Assembly (NCBI GenBank): GCA_034638255.1
Contig: JAWPGT010000037.1
Location: forward strand, 1 to 64,000
Origin: Coprinus comatus
Lineage: Eukaryota; Basidiomycota; Agaricomycetes; Agaricales; Agaricaceae
Length of the DNA: 64,000 nucleotides
Reading direction: 5' to 3'
Part shown: one piece after another, positions 1 through 10,022 of the stretch
How positions within the stretch are numbered: position 1 is the first letter of the stretch
Layout: every line of letters begins with the position of its first letter
Made by a program: the position numbers and the translations under genes
The notes under the pieces: generated by a model
Seen by the model: only the letters and a program-made list of their open reading frames with translations
Told to the model about the DNA's origin: nothing
Database searches by the model: none

Positions 1-2705
1 GTTCCGAATTTGGCGAATAACCGTTCTATCAATAGCTCGGCTATGTCATCGGCTGTGGCTGTTTTCGCAGTAGGAATAATTAATATCCCCTTTGTAAGTC
101 CATGGTCCACTATGGACAATATAGAGTCATAGGGGCCGTCTGGGGGTAGATCCGTTATCATATCCATGGAGATTTGGGTAAATGGACGGATGGAAGCAGG
201 TCCTTTTATGGGTTGTAAAGGTGCTTTGAGTGGGTGGCGGTTAATCTTGTATTGTTGACAAGTTCCACAGCCTTGAACGTAGTTGTGTACGAACGAGTTC
301 ATACCAGGCCAGTAACAGTATTGCTTTAGTTTTCGTAAAGTTTCTGTAATTCCTGGGTGTCCAGCGGTGATATGGTCGTGTACTCTTTGTAAGAGGGATC
401 GTCTAAGAAGAAGATCATCTGGGATGACAATCTTATTCTGGTAGCGGAGGAAACCATCGTCATCGATGACGTATGTTTCAGGAATAGATGAAGACCGTTG
501 CTGAGTGACGTCTTTTATTTTCTGACCGATGAGGTCATCAATAATGCAGAGTGACGTTTCTTGTAAGTCTGTGGAGAATAATGACGAGGGTAGTGCAGTT
601 ACGTCATGATTATCGTCTCCGATAGGTACGTGATCAGGTCTTCGGGATAGATGATCAGCGGGACCATTTTTCTTGCCGGGAATATGTCGGATTTCGATGT
701 TGAATCTTTGCATATACGCTGTCCATCGTGCTTGTCGTCGGTTGAGATCTTGAGGGTTTTTCCAACGTTTGAGGTTTTCGTGATCAGACCATACAATGGT
801 TTTGTGTGGTGATCCTTCGAAGTAGTGTCTCCACTCTGTGAGTGCTCGAATTATTGCGAGAAATTCTTGCTCTGAGCAATGATAGTTTCGTTCGGCGGGA
901 TTGAAACTTCGGCTGTGATAAGCAACTGGGTGCTTGACTCCATTGGTGTCTCGTTGTAGTAGGACAGCTCCTGTTGCGTATAGAGATGCATCGCATTCTA
1001 TTTCAAACGGTTTAGTTTGATCGGCAACTGTGAGGATGGGCTGTGTGAGAAATCGCGCTTTCAGATCTTCGAATGAAGACTGGCATTCGGATGTCCAATC
1101 GAATACTTTAGTATTAGACATAAGAGCGTTAAGCGGATGTGCGAGGTCGGAGTAGTTTCGAATGAATTTGCGGTAGAAGTTGCAAAATCCAATGAACTTG
1201 CGAACGTCTCGTACTGATTTGGGTACGGGCCATTGTTGGATGCCTTGTAATTTTGCGGGGTCCATGGCGACGTTGTTGGGAGTGATGATTACACCGAGAT
1301 ACTCGAGGTGTTGTTTTTCGAATTCGCATTTCTCTGTTTTGAGAAATAGATCATTCTTTAGGAGGATTCGTAGTACTTCTTTAGTGATACGGCGAAGTTC
1401 CTCTTTGGTTTTGGCATGAATGAGGATATCATCCATATAGACAATGACTTCTCCATCATCTATCAGCTTTCTAAACAATGAGTCCATCATTGCTTGGAAG
1501 GTAGCTGGCGAGTTGCACATTCCAAAGAACATGACTGTGGGTTCGAAAAGTCCTTTAGTTGTCTTAAAGGCTCCTTTCCATTGATCTCCATCTTTTATGC
1601 GGATATTGTTATATCCTAGACGAACATCAAGTTTTGTGAACCATTTCGAATCTCTCAATTTGTCGAGTATTGATGAGATGAGGGGAATGGGATATGCGTT
1701 TTTGATAGTGTGTTGATTTAGATATCTGTAATCTTGACAGGGCCGTAGTTTTCCATCTTTCTTTCCTACAAAGAAGAAAGGGGAGGCCATAGGTGATTTT
1801 GAAGGTCGAATGTAACCTTTTTCAAGATTCTCTTTTAAGAAGGTGTCAAGTTCCTTCTCTTCTAGAGGTGATAACCGATATGGTTTAATTGAACGAGCTT
1901 CGAATGAATCTTCGAGTTCAATTTTATGATCCCAAGGTCGGGTTTGAGGAAAGCGTTCTGATGCTTTCTTGTCAAAGAGTTTGTAGAATTCGGCAAACTC
2001 TTTAGGAACGACTTTCTTAGGGTCGTCTTGTTTCTTGTCACCAAATTGTTGAGCGATGGTGTTAGAGGATGATGTTTTGACATTAATCTCAACTGAGTCT
2101 TCCTCGTCGAGGTAGATTTTGTTCAGTTGCGTGTCATCATCTGTAATGGTTTGAATTAGATCAAGGTATATCTCGTCGCTTGATTCTTCTTCTCTCCATT
2201 TGAGTAATCTGTCAGACCAGTTGATGTCTGGATTATTTTCCTGTAACCAGGGGAATCCTAAAATGATTCTAGGTTTTCCGAGACTGATTATTTTGGCTTC
2301 GATGGTTGTTTGTCGACCATTAACTGTACAGTTCAATGGGGAATAGAATGAACAAACACCATTTTTGGTACCATCTGCATTGTAAGCAGTAATGGGTTTT
2401 AAGAGTTTCTTGACAGGCCATTGGTGTTGTTTTACCAAAGCTGGGTCAATGAAATTTCCTCCTGCTCCTGAGTCGATGAGGGCGAGGATATCCACGGTTT
2501 CTGAGTTGGCTACTGCACTGGAAGTTTGTGTGGGGGCGTAGATAGAGTTGGATCCATTTCCTCCGAGTTGTACAGCATTGAGTGGAAGAGGAATAGAATA
2601 TGATGATGTAGATGGGGCAGTAGACACAGATGGAAGAGAGTTAGACGTGGTGGCTAATCTCTTTAAGCAAAATCCTTGATTTTGCTGTTGAAATCGTCGT
2701 TCATG
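1..2705 (-). CDS. pol: Ty3/gypsy Pol polyprotein (protease, RT, RNase H, integrase), partial
   Basis: The frame opens after a stop at 2706-2708 and stays open to base 1, about 900 codons; the C-terminus is outside the window. Visible in order: an aspartic protease with the active-site motif ALIDSGAGGNF (about 2490-2450), reverse transcriptase with VYMDDILIHAKT (about 1445-1410), an RNase H region beginning DASLYATGAVLL (about 1000-960), then the integrase HHCC zinc finger (H-x3-H...C-x2-C, about 385-245) and the start of the DDE core (ISMDMITDLP). Pol lies in the -1 frame relative to gag and overlaps its last 43 nt, so a Gag-Pol fusion by -1 frameshifting is likely. No perfect X-XXY-YYZ slippery heptamer is seen; short A and T runs lie in the overlap. 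Replication machinery of the element, expected to act in virus-like particles. Confidence 0.88.
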
Positions 2706-3823
2706 TTATCTTGGGAGAAGTAATCGTAGACGTCTGCTACTTCTTCTTCAGGGGCGGTTTCAATGAGGTTGTTGATCTGGCGTCGTAGATGGGGGTTTCG
2801 ATTTTTGGTCGGGGCCTTCCTCTGGTTGTACGCCTGGCGAGGGATTGTCCTCGGGCGATTAGGTGATGGGCCAGTTCGTCGAGCTGGGCATCGGTTGGCG
2901 AAATGGCCTGGTTTCTTGCAGAGGAAACAGAGTCGATCTCTGAATAATTCCTTTTGTTCGCTTGTGAAGACTCTGTCGATGAATTGATTAAGGATTTCTC
3001 CGGGATCAATTTGAGATGGCTGAGGGGCTTCTTCTTCAAAGTCCTCCTGTTCATCGTGTATGTTACAGAGTTCCTCTTCACCGTTGAGGCGAAGGTTATT
3101 GATTGCCTCTTCGATGTAGTCGACATCCATGGCGTACGGGTCTTTTGCGACCACGGGTGGTTGAACGTAACGCGGGATAGACTGCGGTTGACGAAAGTTT
3201 TGAGCCTGGCGATAGCGAGGGTTTTGACGTATTTGAGGGTTCCTTTGGGGATAGTGTGTCTGACGATAGTCTCGTTCAGACTGAAGTATGTGGCTGGCTG
3301 CGCGGGCAGCGCCTTTCCATGCTTCATAGGTATCGGCTGGCATGGCTCTGATGGCATACATTCCAATTGTGGGTTCAAGACCCATTTTGAAGAGATGGAT
3401 TTTGAGTGTGTCCTGTGTGATTTGTGCTTCGAGTGCGAGGGATTCGAATTCTGCGATGTACTCGTGTACGTTGCGTATTCCTTGTTTAAACTTGGTAATC
3501 CGGGCCATGGCATCTGAGACATGGGTGGATGAGCGGAAGCTTGTGTCCAAGGCTTTGTTGAATGCTGTGAAGGTTCCGAAATTGTAGGTTGAATTCTTTT
3601 CGTCGTATGCGCTTTCTGTGAAGGCATGGGCCCATGTGGCTGCCGGTCCAACCATAAGGGAAAGAGTGTATAAGATCTTTGTTTCGCTGTCATGGAATCG
3701 GGCTTGATCTGCTGCATAGTAGATTCCAAGTCGTTGTTTCCAATGACCGTAGGATGCGGTGTCTCCAGCGAATGGTGGGGGAACTGGGAGTTTGAGTGCT
3801 GGGACTGTAGTTGTGGAGGGCAT
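2663..3823 (-). CDS. gag: Ty3/gypsy Gag protein
   Basis: A 386-residue capsid/nucleocapsid protein starting at the first ATG in the frame. Residues about 15-180 fit the retrotransposon gag fold, with the FxxGIRNVHEYIAEFESLA-like helix region typical of fungal gypsy elements. An Arg/Gln-rich linker follows at about 185-215, an acidic stretch at about 235-265, and then a CCHC zinc knuckle (CFLCKKPGHFANRC, near residue 305) and a basic RNA-binding tail. The knuckle binds element RNA during particle assembly. Gag ends TAA at 2663-2665, inside the pol overlap. The frame is open for another 171 codons upstream of the ATG (see the separate entry). Confidence 0.9.
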   Translation of the reverse strand: MPSTTTVPALKLPVPPPFAGDTASYGHWKQRLGIYYAADQARFHDSETKILYTLSLMVGPAATWAHAFTESAYDEKNSTYNFGTFTAFNKALDTSFRSSTHVSDAMARITKFKQGIRNVHEYIAEFESLALEAQITQDTLKIHLFKMGLEPTIGMYAIRAMPADTYEAWKGAARAASHILQSERDYRQTHYPQRNPQIRQNPRYRQAQNFRQPQSIPRYVQPPVVAKDPYAMDVDYIEEAINNLRLNGEEELCNIHDEQEDFEEEAPQPSQIDPGEILNQFIDRVFTSEQKELFRDRLCFLCKKPGHFANRCPARRTGPSPNRPRTIPRQAYNQRKAPTKNRNPHLRRQINNLIETAPEEEVADVYDYFSQDNMNDDFNSKIKDFA

Positions 3824-4336
3824 CGTTGGATTTGAGCTTGACGAGCTGTTTGTAGTAGGTGTGGAGGGATTTGGTGGAGCCGGGGGTAATGACGGAGTGT
3901 GTGGAGTTGTTGGGTTGGCGGGAGTTGTGATTGGTGTATGGACTCGAGACGGGATAGTAACTCTAGGTCTTCGAGGAGGGATTGGCGGGGGGTCGTCGTC
4001 GTCTGAGTCGTCTTCTTCGGATGAAGATTGTTGTTGTTTCTCTCTGTATTGCTGTTTTGAAGTTTCGCTAGATTGCGAACCTTGTCGTTGTATAGGACTA
4101 GGTTCTCCGAAAAGCTGAGATTGGGGAGGTACTGGTGGTTGTGTATAACATGACGAGGTGGAGCGTCCAGAGTCTTGTGAGGTAGAGGCTTGGATCAGTC
4201 CGGGGATGTGAACTGGGAAGGGTTCGGTGGAAGGGGTTTCTCGGTAACGAGATCTGCTTCGTTGAAGTTGTGACCTATCAAATTCCGGTTTAGGAACTGA
4301 TGTTTGACTGGTTCTTCGTTGTCGTGAAATGATGAT
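3824..4336 (-). other. Open, Pro/Ser/Thr/Gln-rich extension of the gag frame without an ATG
   Basis: The gag frame continues upstream of its ATG to a TGA at 4337-4339 with no stop and no in-frame ATG. The translation is low in complexity: a Gln/Arg-rich part, a Ser/Asp/Glu-rich acidic run near 4010, then Pro/Thr/Ser repeats. Either it is a translated N-terminal region begun at a non-AUG codon or joined by splicing, or it is leader sequence kept open by chance and composition. A TATA-like sequence lies just upstream at about 4372-4378 on the minus strand. Confidence 0.5.
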
Positions 4337-4433
4337 TCAGAGTTGGTGGTTGCCCAAGAGTTTGTAGAGGTTTTTATAAAGGAGTGTGGGGGTGTAAGGA
4401 ATGGATTGGGAATGGAAAAGGGAGAACTGCTGC

Positions 4434-4500
4434 CTAACAGCTTGATAATGCTCGCTTAGAGCTTTTACTGACTAACAGCTTGAGTGCTCGCTTAGAGCTT
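4434..4500. repeat. Two imperfect direct repeats of about 30 bp
   Basis: 4434-4464 and 4472-4500 share CTAACAGCTTGA followed, after a 2-4 base difference, by GCTCGCTTAGAGCTT. They sit in the leader/LTR region of the gypsy element. Confidence 0.75.
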
Positions 4501-5146
4501 GACGGCCAGGGGGTCCTAATTAAAGGGGCCTGACTACGACTTACTAAATGCGTAGATTTCAGCGATGTACAAACCCACCGCGGTCCGGTTGGCTAGGATT
4601 TCAAACACCTAGACTTCCCACTTTGCTCCGGCGAAGGAGTATCACTTTGTGAGCTGCGACGTGTTATACCAGGGATTAGCGGGTATAACGACTACCAGTA
4701 TACCACTAAGAGGTACCGGTTAGACCAGAACAAGTAACGCCGTTTCAAGTTCCAAGATGACGGGAATCGATTGACTGCCGGGTTTCGACAATCCTCCGTT
4801 CGGTTCCAAGGGGGAGAGACCGGATAACCCTACCGGTCCAGTGAAAGGGAAGCTTTAATCTAATGTTATGACCACGAACCGTTAAGCTGAACACTCCTGG
4901 AACTTAAACGCTAGAGTGCAGTCGTGTAGGAACGTGCGATCAATAAACACTCTGCTGCAATCTCAAGGCCTTTCAACCTAGTGACCGAGAGGTATGGAGA
5001 CAGAGATGTATAAGGGCTACAACAGAAGAGATTAAAGCTTGAGGCTTTAATCGTCTAATACATCGAGTATTTATACTATTCTAGGGATGTACCTAATAAT
5101 AGCTACTAACTAATTATAACCTAATACTCGTCATCGCTTTATAATC

Positions 5147-5247
5147 TACTCCATACACAATGCTAGAACTGTCAACAGGAGTAGGTGAGACATCGGGGTC
5201 GGGGACTATTTACTCCATATACAATGAAAGATTAGTCAACAGGAGTA
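5147..5247. repeat. Two diverged 37-bp direct repeats
   Basis: 5147-5183 and 5211-5247 both begin TACTCCATA, continue with ACAATG and end GTCAACAGGAGTA. They lie near the distal end of the presumed LTR of the gypsy element and may be tandem enhancer-like units of U3, or a footprint of an older insertion. Confidence 0.65.
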
Positions 5248-5386
5248 AAATGACGAAACGGATAACTAATACTGGAGCTGGGGAAATGTATACTTCTAAG
5301 CATAAGTGGAGTCTCATACTTAGTTCGACGTTAGGTCATAGCGATGTCATAGTGATGTCACCGTGATGTCTCCGGGGAATGGTATG

Positions 5387-5513
5387 TCAAGCAGAGTCGT
5401 CCATGATGTCGTCATTGGGAATGAGTTCGGGGAAGATGGCGAACAAGTCTTCCTCGGTGGTGGTGGTACGGGCCGGTGGTTTGGATGGACTCGTAACACT
5501 CGGTACTGCCTAA
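5387..5513 (-). other. Short coding-like remnant ending in TGA
   Basis: On the minus strand a segment of about 40 codons reads through a Pro/Thr stretch into EEDLFAIFPELIPNDDIMDD and stops at 5387-5389. It looks like the C-terminal tail of a protein and directly abuts the presumed LTR. It may be the 3' end of an older pol copy or of a host gene cut by the insertion. No family is recognised. Confidence 0.3.
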
Positions 5514-5655
5514 TGCACCGTAGTTCAGGAAGCTAAAAAGGCAGTGTTGACTCATAATATGGGCTCATCCCACTTGTGGTATATAACTTTGAAGTCAAGT
5601 TACTCGTTACTCTGACACTGATACACCAGTAAACCAGCAACTAAATAACTCCAGC

Positions 5656-6883
5656 ATGATTCTTATCCCATTTGTATCACGGGCGAATAGTAAGCAAATT
5701 AGAGAAAGTCGAGCAGGCGGAGGTGGTGGTGGTGGAGGCGGTGGTAGTAGTAGTGGTGGAGGTAGAGGTGGTAGTAGTGGAGCTGCTGGTGGAACTAGCA
5801 GTGGTCGGTCAAGTAACAATGGAAACGGAGGTGTGACAGGAGGTACAAGTGGTGGCAATACTAGTGGCAATACTGGTGGAGGAAGAGGAGGAAGCAATAG
5901 TGGAGGAAGTAGTACCAATAATGGTGGGGGTACAAGGGGTAATGGTAATACTGGTTCGACTGGAAATGGAGAAAACTTTTCCCCGCCTCTGCCTGCGAAT
6001 CGTGGAACATCAAGCGTAACAATCATAGGTTCTGGTCAGCTTTTCTCTGGGAGAACGCAAGGAGGTGGTACTCGGGATCAAATATATGGTACGAAGTAAG
6101 CCTCCTAATGTTAGTTCATTAACCTTGCGATAGGGCAACAATGTTTATTTATTTCTTTTTACTTTCAAATAAAGACATTACGGCAGTGGCTATCCTGGGG
6201 TAACAGGACGAGGTGTCAACGGACGAGGCTTTCCTTTCTTTTATTGGCCTATTGCATGGGGCGGAGTAGGAGCTGCAACTGGTGCAGGAGCATATCTGTA
6301 TACTCAAGAGGTAAGTGGGTCTCCTCTGTGACTGTCAAATTTATCAATGAGTTTCATTGTGATTCCCATTCTGCTTCGACAGTATGGTTTGCCTGACAAC
6401 TCATCGCGACCGGGTGGTACATTGCACACCGCATCCATTCCATCATCATCAAGTAATGCAACCTTCCGTCTATTATCAGATGAAAACGCAATCAATGTGC
6501 TCATTCCCGACATCGTCTCTACATGCAACAACCAAATCAGGAATGCATCCCAAGTTGTATCAATAGCCTACAATCTCTCAGGACCTCCTTTTGCTGAACA
6601 AGCAGTACAATATTACCGAGCAAGTAGTGTTGTTTTGACTTTGGATGGTTATAACAATACAGCGGTATTCAATAATGATGGAAATACTCCAGATATCCCT
6701 CTTCCAAATAATGTTGATACAAACTTGCTTGATTGTTTGAACATAACTATTGCGAATCGGGTACCAATTGTTGGTGGTGTAGAGGATCAAAATAACGGTG
6801 GTCAATGGTTAGTATCGCCATCGAGTTCGAGCTTGGGATTGATCATATTGGCCTATACGCTGTTATCTCGACTAGTACTTTGA
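5656..6883 (+). CDS. Gly/Ser-rich conserved fungal protein with C-terminal membrane or GPI-like tail
   Basis: Three exons: 5656-6095, 6175-6310 and 6383-6883, with GT-AG introns of 79 and 72 nt. Together they give 358 residues. Residues about 20-120 are almost only Gly, Ser, Asn and Thr. Exon 2 joins them to a conserved core (HYGSGYPGVTGRGVNGRGF, then a small hydrophobic Gly/Ala/Trp-rich segment) and exon 3 adds YGLPDNSSRPGG, several N-glycosylation sequons and QYYRASSVVLTLDGYNNTA. The last 20 residues are hydrophobic after a Ser cluster, as in a GPI signal or tail anchor. I remember this core as a conserved fungal family without a known function. A clear N-terminal signal peptide is not seen, so an upstream exon is possible. 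A TATA-like sequence (TATATAAC) lies at about 5579. Confidence 0.8.
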
Positions 6884-7185
6884 AATCAGTGACCAGGGTC
6901 CAATAATACCACAATATGTCCCTTTGCCATTGCCCCGTTTTGTAGTAGAAATATTACAAGAGTCATTTGTTTGCTTAATTTTTTTCAATTATCCCTGTCA
7001 CTTGTTGTAGTAGTTCATGTTAGTCCTTCAATGTATTGTGATCGTAAACTAAACTTTCGTTTTACGGTTAAAAAAAAGAAGAGAGGATAGTCAAGAAATT
7101 GCGTAAGTCGCATATGACTCATACACGTTGACATAACTGATAAAAGAAATAGAAATAAGGGCATAATGAGACTCTCTCAGATCTC

Positions 7186-8172
7186 CTACAACACATTGCT
7201 CTTCGTAACTTTGGCAGAATGCTCCCAAAGTTTACTCTGAGCTCCTTCTACCCGAGGAAAGTTGTGATCAAGACCAATATCCTCTGCCTTTGCATTTCTC
7301 CTAGAAAATCCTTTTTCGCTACTCAAGAGAGCATGGAGCATGTACTCGGCACACACTTCTGGTTTTGTAGCAATTATCCAGACAATGAAACGAACCAAAG
7401 GATAGAATACAGTTTCTAGCCAATGGTGAATGCGCGTTGCTGGAGTGTTAACAAATCCGGGATATATGTGGATGAATGATAGTTCTGGGTTTCTACTAGC
7501 AAATTCCTGAATTGTTTGAGTGATATTGAAAGATATAATAACTGTTATGAGGAATTGACATACAGCAAACATCAGGTCATTATAACTTGTACTCTCCATC
7601 ATAGCTTTAAGTCCCGTGTATGTCTTCTTCAAACCAAGATCATCAATATCTATCCCAGCATGTATACCAGCACCTAGGATGGACATAACTTTTGCATCCT
7701 CCTTCAATTCCTTTGCTTTTCGAAGTAAAGGAAGCAAATCATTGGTAAACACCCATCTCGAATAATATCTCGAAGCCAACTTCTTATCAATTCCTTCCTC
7801 TGTTTCGTCTCTACCCCGTAAACCAAAAACTCCAGCAGAAAGTACCAAGAAATTAATCTTATCTAATTTCTCCAACAAAGTTTTGGTTAACTCGTGGACA
7901 TTCTTCATGAGAGTCACATCGCATGCCATAAATTCATACGATGCTCCATTATTTGTGGATTCTTCAGTAATAACAGGAAATGAAGCTATGATTTCTTCTG
8001 CTGCTTGACGATTTCGTCCTACAATGATGACCCTAGCATTCCCATTTAGGATATGAATTAAGGATTGTGCCATGCATTTTCCTATCCCTGAAGTTCCTCC
8101 AACGAATATAATCACTGGAAGATATGAGGGATGGAATTGAGCGTTGGATAATTTGGCGTTCTGGAACGACAT
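7186..8172 (-). CDS. Short-chain dehydrogenase/reductase (SDR), probably with one 57-nt intron
   Basis: NAD(P)(H)-dependent oxidoreductase of Rossmann fold. The N-terminus holds the dinucleotide-binding motif GGTSGIG (residues about 26-32) and a following VGR; CDV and LSAGVFG (in place of NAG) follow. The catalytic-tyrosine region reads SYNDLM, so the Lys of YxxxK is absent, as in a divergent fungal SDR group I know with similar sequence; substrate unknown. Unspliced, the frame gives 328 residues. However, 7507-7563 starts GTATGT, ends TTCAG and is exactly 57 nt without a stop. Removing it gives SYNDLMFAEFASRNPEL, which matches the family far better, so the mature protein is probably 309 residues. 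It points away from the Gly/Ser-rich gene, tail to tail. Confidence 0.85.
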   Translation of the reverse strand: MSFQNAKLSNAQFHPSYLPVIIFVGGTSGIGKCMAQSLIHILNGNARVIIVGRNRQAAEEIIASFPVITEESTNNGASYEFMACDVTLMKNVHELTKTLLEKLDKINFLVLSAGVFGLRGRDETEEGIDKKLASRYYSRWVFTNDLLPLLRKAKELKEDAKVMSILGAGIHAGIDIDDLGLKKTYTGLKAMMESTSYNDLMFAVCQFLITVIISFNITQTIQEFASRNPELSFIHIYPGFVNTPATRIHHWLETVFYPLVRFIVWIIATKPEVCAEYMLHALLSSEKGFSRRNAKAEDIGLDHNFPRVEGAQSKLWEHSAKVTKSNVL

Positions 8173-8533
8173 TGAGGATAGGAGTGAACGTGGGGCCTGG
8201 TCACGTCTTTTGTTCTATGGTTCGACGTGTGTAATTCCTTCGGTTCTAAAATAGAACGTCCCAGATTTGTACATACAGTCGCTTTCTGATCCTTCAGTGT
8301 ACAAACTTGTTCGCAGCGCCCTCTGCTGACCTGACAGCCTCGTGTGGTTAACAGACTCAGAAGGGCTCTATATGCAATCTCTATACGAAATGACAAAATA
8401 TATAATACAAGAAACGTATTTGACATATAGTCAGATGTTTGATATCTAACATACTATCGCAATCAAATTCACAAAATCAAGTATGGTGTGAAATAAGAAT
8501 GTTGATGTAAATGATAAAATAATTCAAAGAATC

Positions 8534-9427
8534 TCATTCAAATTCTATAACCCACTCGTTATTCGTGCTAGAATCCACTGACGCAGTCAATCCCAAAAAC
8601 CTCGACCGTCCTTGTAAGAAATCCACTCTCCGCATCCTTTTCAGCTTCTCAGCTTCTCTAACTCTCGCATCTTTTATCCTTCGGATACGATCTTCATATG
8701 CTTTGACACTTTTGACTTGAGCCCCTACCCCAAAAGTCCTTCCGAAGCTCTCATATTCATCCATGTATACGATTTGATGGAAAGCGTAATAAATTGTTTC
8801 CAATATATTGTTAACAGAAATAAAGAGTTGCCCGTTGCGATTGTCATGATCAGTTGAGGCGATATGAATACGTCTTTGCAGAAATGGAGATGTGAGCGTT
8901 AATTGGCTAACCGGCGGGTTGGTAGCTGGATTATAGAACGCATCCTGTGGTAGAGAGTGATAACAAGTCCATATCGTAGAAGGTGGTTCTCTAGCATCAT
9001 AATAGATACCAGGGGTGTTAAAATGGTGGAGAAGGAAATGTACGCCTGGTGAAGTTGTGGAAAGAAGAACGTCTCTGGGAGGATTGGGTCTGGGAAGACG
9101 AGGTTTTCTAGATAGTAAATTCTTTACAGAATGGGAGAGTCGGGTTGAGCCTCGTAGGGCTTCTCCATAGCGTGGTTTTTTATTCTCAGAGTGAGAAGGT
9201 GTAGATTTTCGGTGTGTACCAGAAGCATATATTGTTGCCTTGTGTGAAAAGCTACTGGTGGTCATCCTCTTGGGTGGTTCAAGAAGTGTAGGTGCGTGCG
9301 ATACGAGAACATAGGAAGCCATTGGGCAGGTGGATAATGGGACCGAAGAGAATGTTGTTGTTGGAATATCTATGGGGTTTAAAAACCTCACACATTTTGC
9401 TGAGATGCTAGAAGACCTTGGTTGCAT
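8534..9427 (-). CDS. DUF6699-like protein, copy 1
   Basis: A 297-residue intron-less frame beginning at the first ATG (9425-9427). The C-terminal half shows the pattern shared by four genes in this window: YYDAREPPS...FYNPATNPPVSQLTL, then a hydrophobic ITV-like segment followed by ILETIYYAFHQ, charged helices, and RRVDFLQGRSRFLGLT near the end. I recall this as the fungal DUF6699 type; its function is unknown. The N-terminal half is Ser/Pro-rich and poorly conserved but starts with KCVRFLNP, like KQVRFANY in the next copy. It is in tandem with the copy at 10023-10790, 595 bp apart. Confidence 0.75.
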   Translation of the reverse strand: MQPRSSSISAKCVRFLNPIDIPTTTFSSVPLSTCPMASYVLVSHAPTLLEPPKRMTTSSFSHKATIYASGTHRKSTPSHSENKKPRYGEALRGSTRLSHSVKNLLSRKPRLPRPNPPRDVLLSTTSPGVHFLLHHFNTPGIYYDAREPPSTIWTCYHSLPQDAFYNPATNPPVSQLTLTSPFLQRRIHIASTDHDNRNGQLFISVNNILETIYYAFHQIVYMDEYESFGRTFGVGAQVKSVKAYEDRIRRIKDARVREAEKLKRMRRVDFLQGRSRFLGLTASVDSSTNNEWVIEFE

Positions 9428-10022
9428 GGGGGGGATGCGGAGTAACAATTATAGTCTCGAGTCATTCTCGGAGTTTAAGTACTGCATGCGAGGACACAGA
9501 ACACTAGTAGAGACACACGATGTATCAGTGTTTGAATAAAAGTATAAGTAGAAGTAATTACCTGGTCCAAGCGTTGAGCGAACATTTTGGTTTTCGTGGA
9601 AAATGTGGAAAGTGTGTTGTCGGTGGGTGTTTGGTTCTGATCCTATCAAAGATGTGACGTCACCAGTACATTGACATGTATTAATACCTCAGTTAACTAG
9701 ATTGGACCGGTCCAAGTTGGTATGGGTACCATGGCTAATAGGCTGTATCAAACTCAACCATACAACATAATCTTGTAATTGTGCAAGCCTTTAAAATATT
9801 ATTATACTAACTGAGGGTATATTGGTGTATACAATTTAAACTAAGCATAAATACAGAAACGTTAACTAACTAAGAAATAAGGGGTATCGGTATCAAAGCA
9901 ATCATGATAAACTCGTAAGTTAAAAATATTCGGCACTGCTGGTATCATCATAGAAAAGAGAAAAAGAAATCGACCGCAGTTCATTCAACTGCACGTCCGG
10001 GAAACACTTAGAAGGTTTTTTA

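Larger units (their letters stand above)
1..5386 (-). mobile_element. Ty3/gypsy LTR retrotransposon, truncated by the window edge
   Basis: Minus-strand element with gag (zinc knuckle) followed by pol in the order protease, reverse transcriptase, RNase H, integrase, which is the Ty3/gypsy order. Both frames are open in the window, so the insertion is young or under selection. The integrase C-terminus and the 3' LTR lie beyond base 1. The 5' LTR/leader must lie between gag (4336) and about 5390. That stretch has TATA-like sequences read on the minus strand (about 4372-4378 and 5068-5078) and two pairs of direct repeats, but I could not fix the LTR ends or a primer-binding site, so the right boundary is approximate. 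Confidence 0.85.

Noticed and set aside
3759..4118. Gly/Val-rich plus-strand frame opposite gag
   Set aside because: It is the antisense shadow of the Pro/Ser-rich gag upstream region.
5607..6026. Pro/Leu-rich minus-strand frame at 5.6-6.0 kb
   Set aside because: Antisense of the Gly/Ser-rich exon; composition is fully explained by the sense protein.
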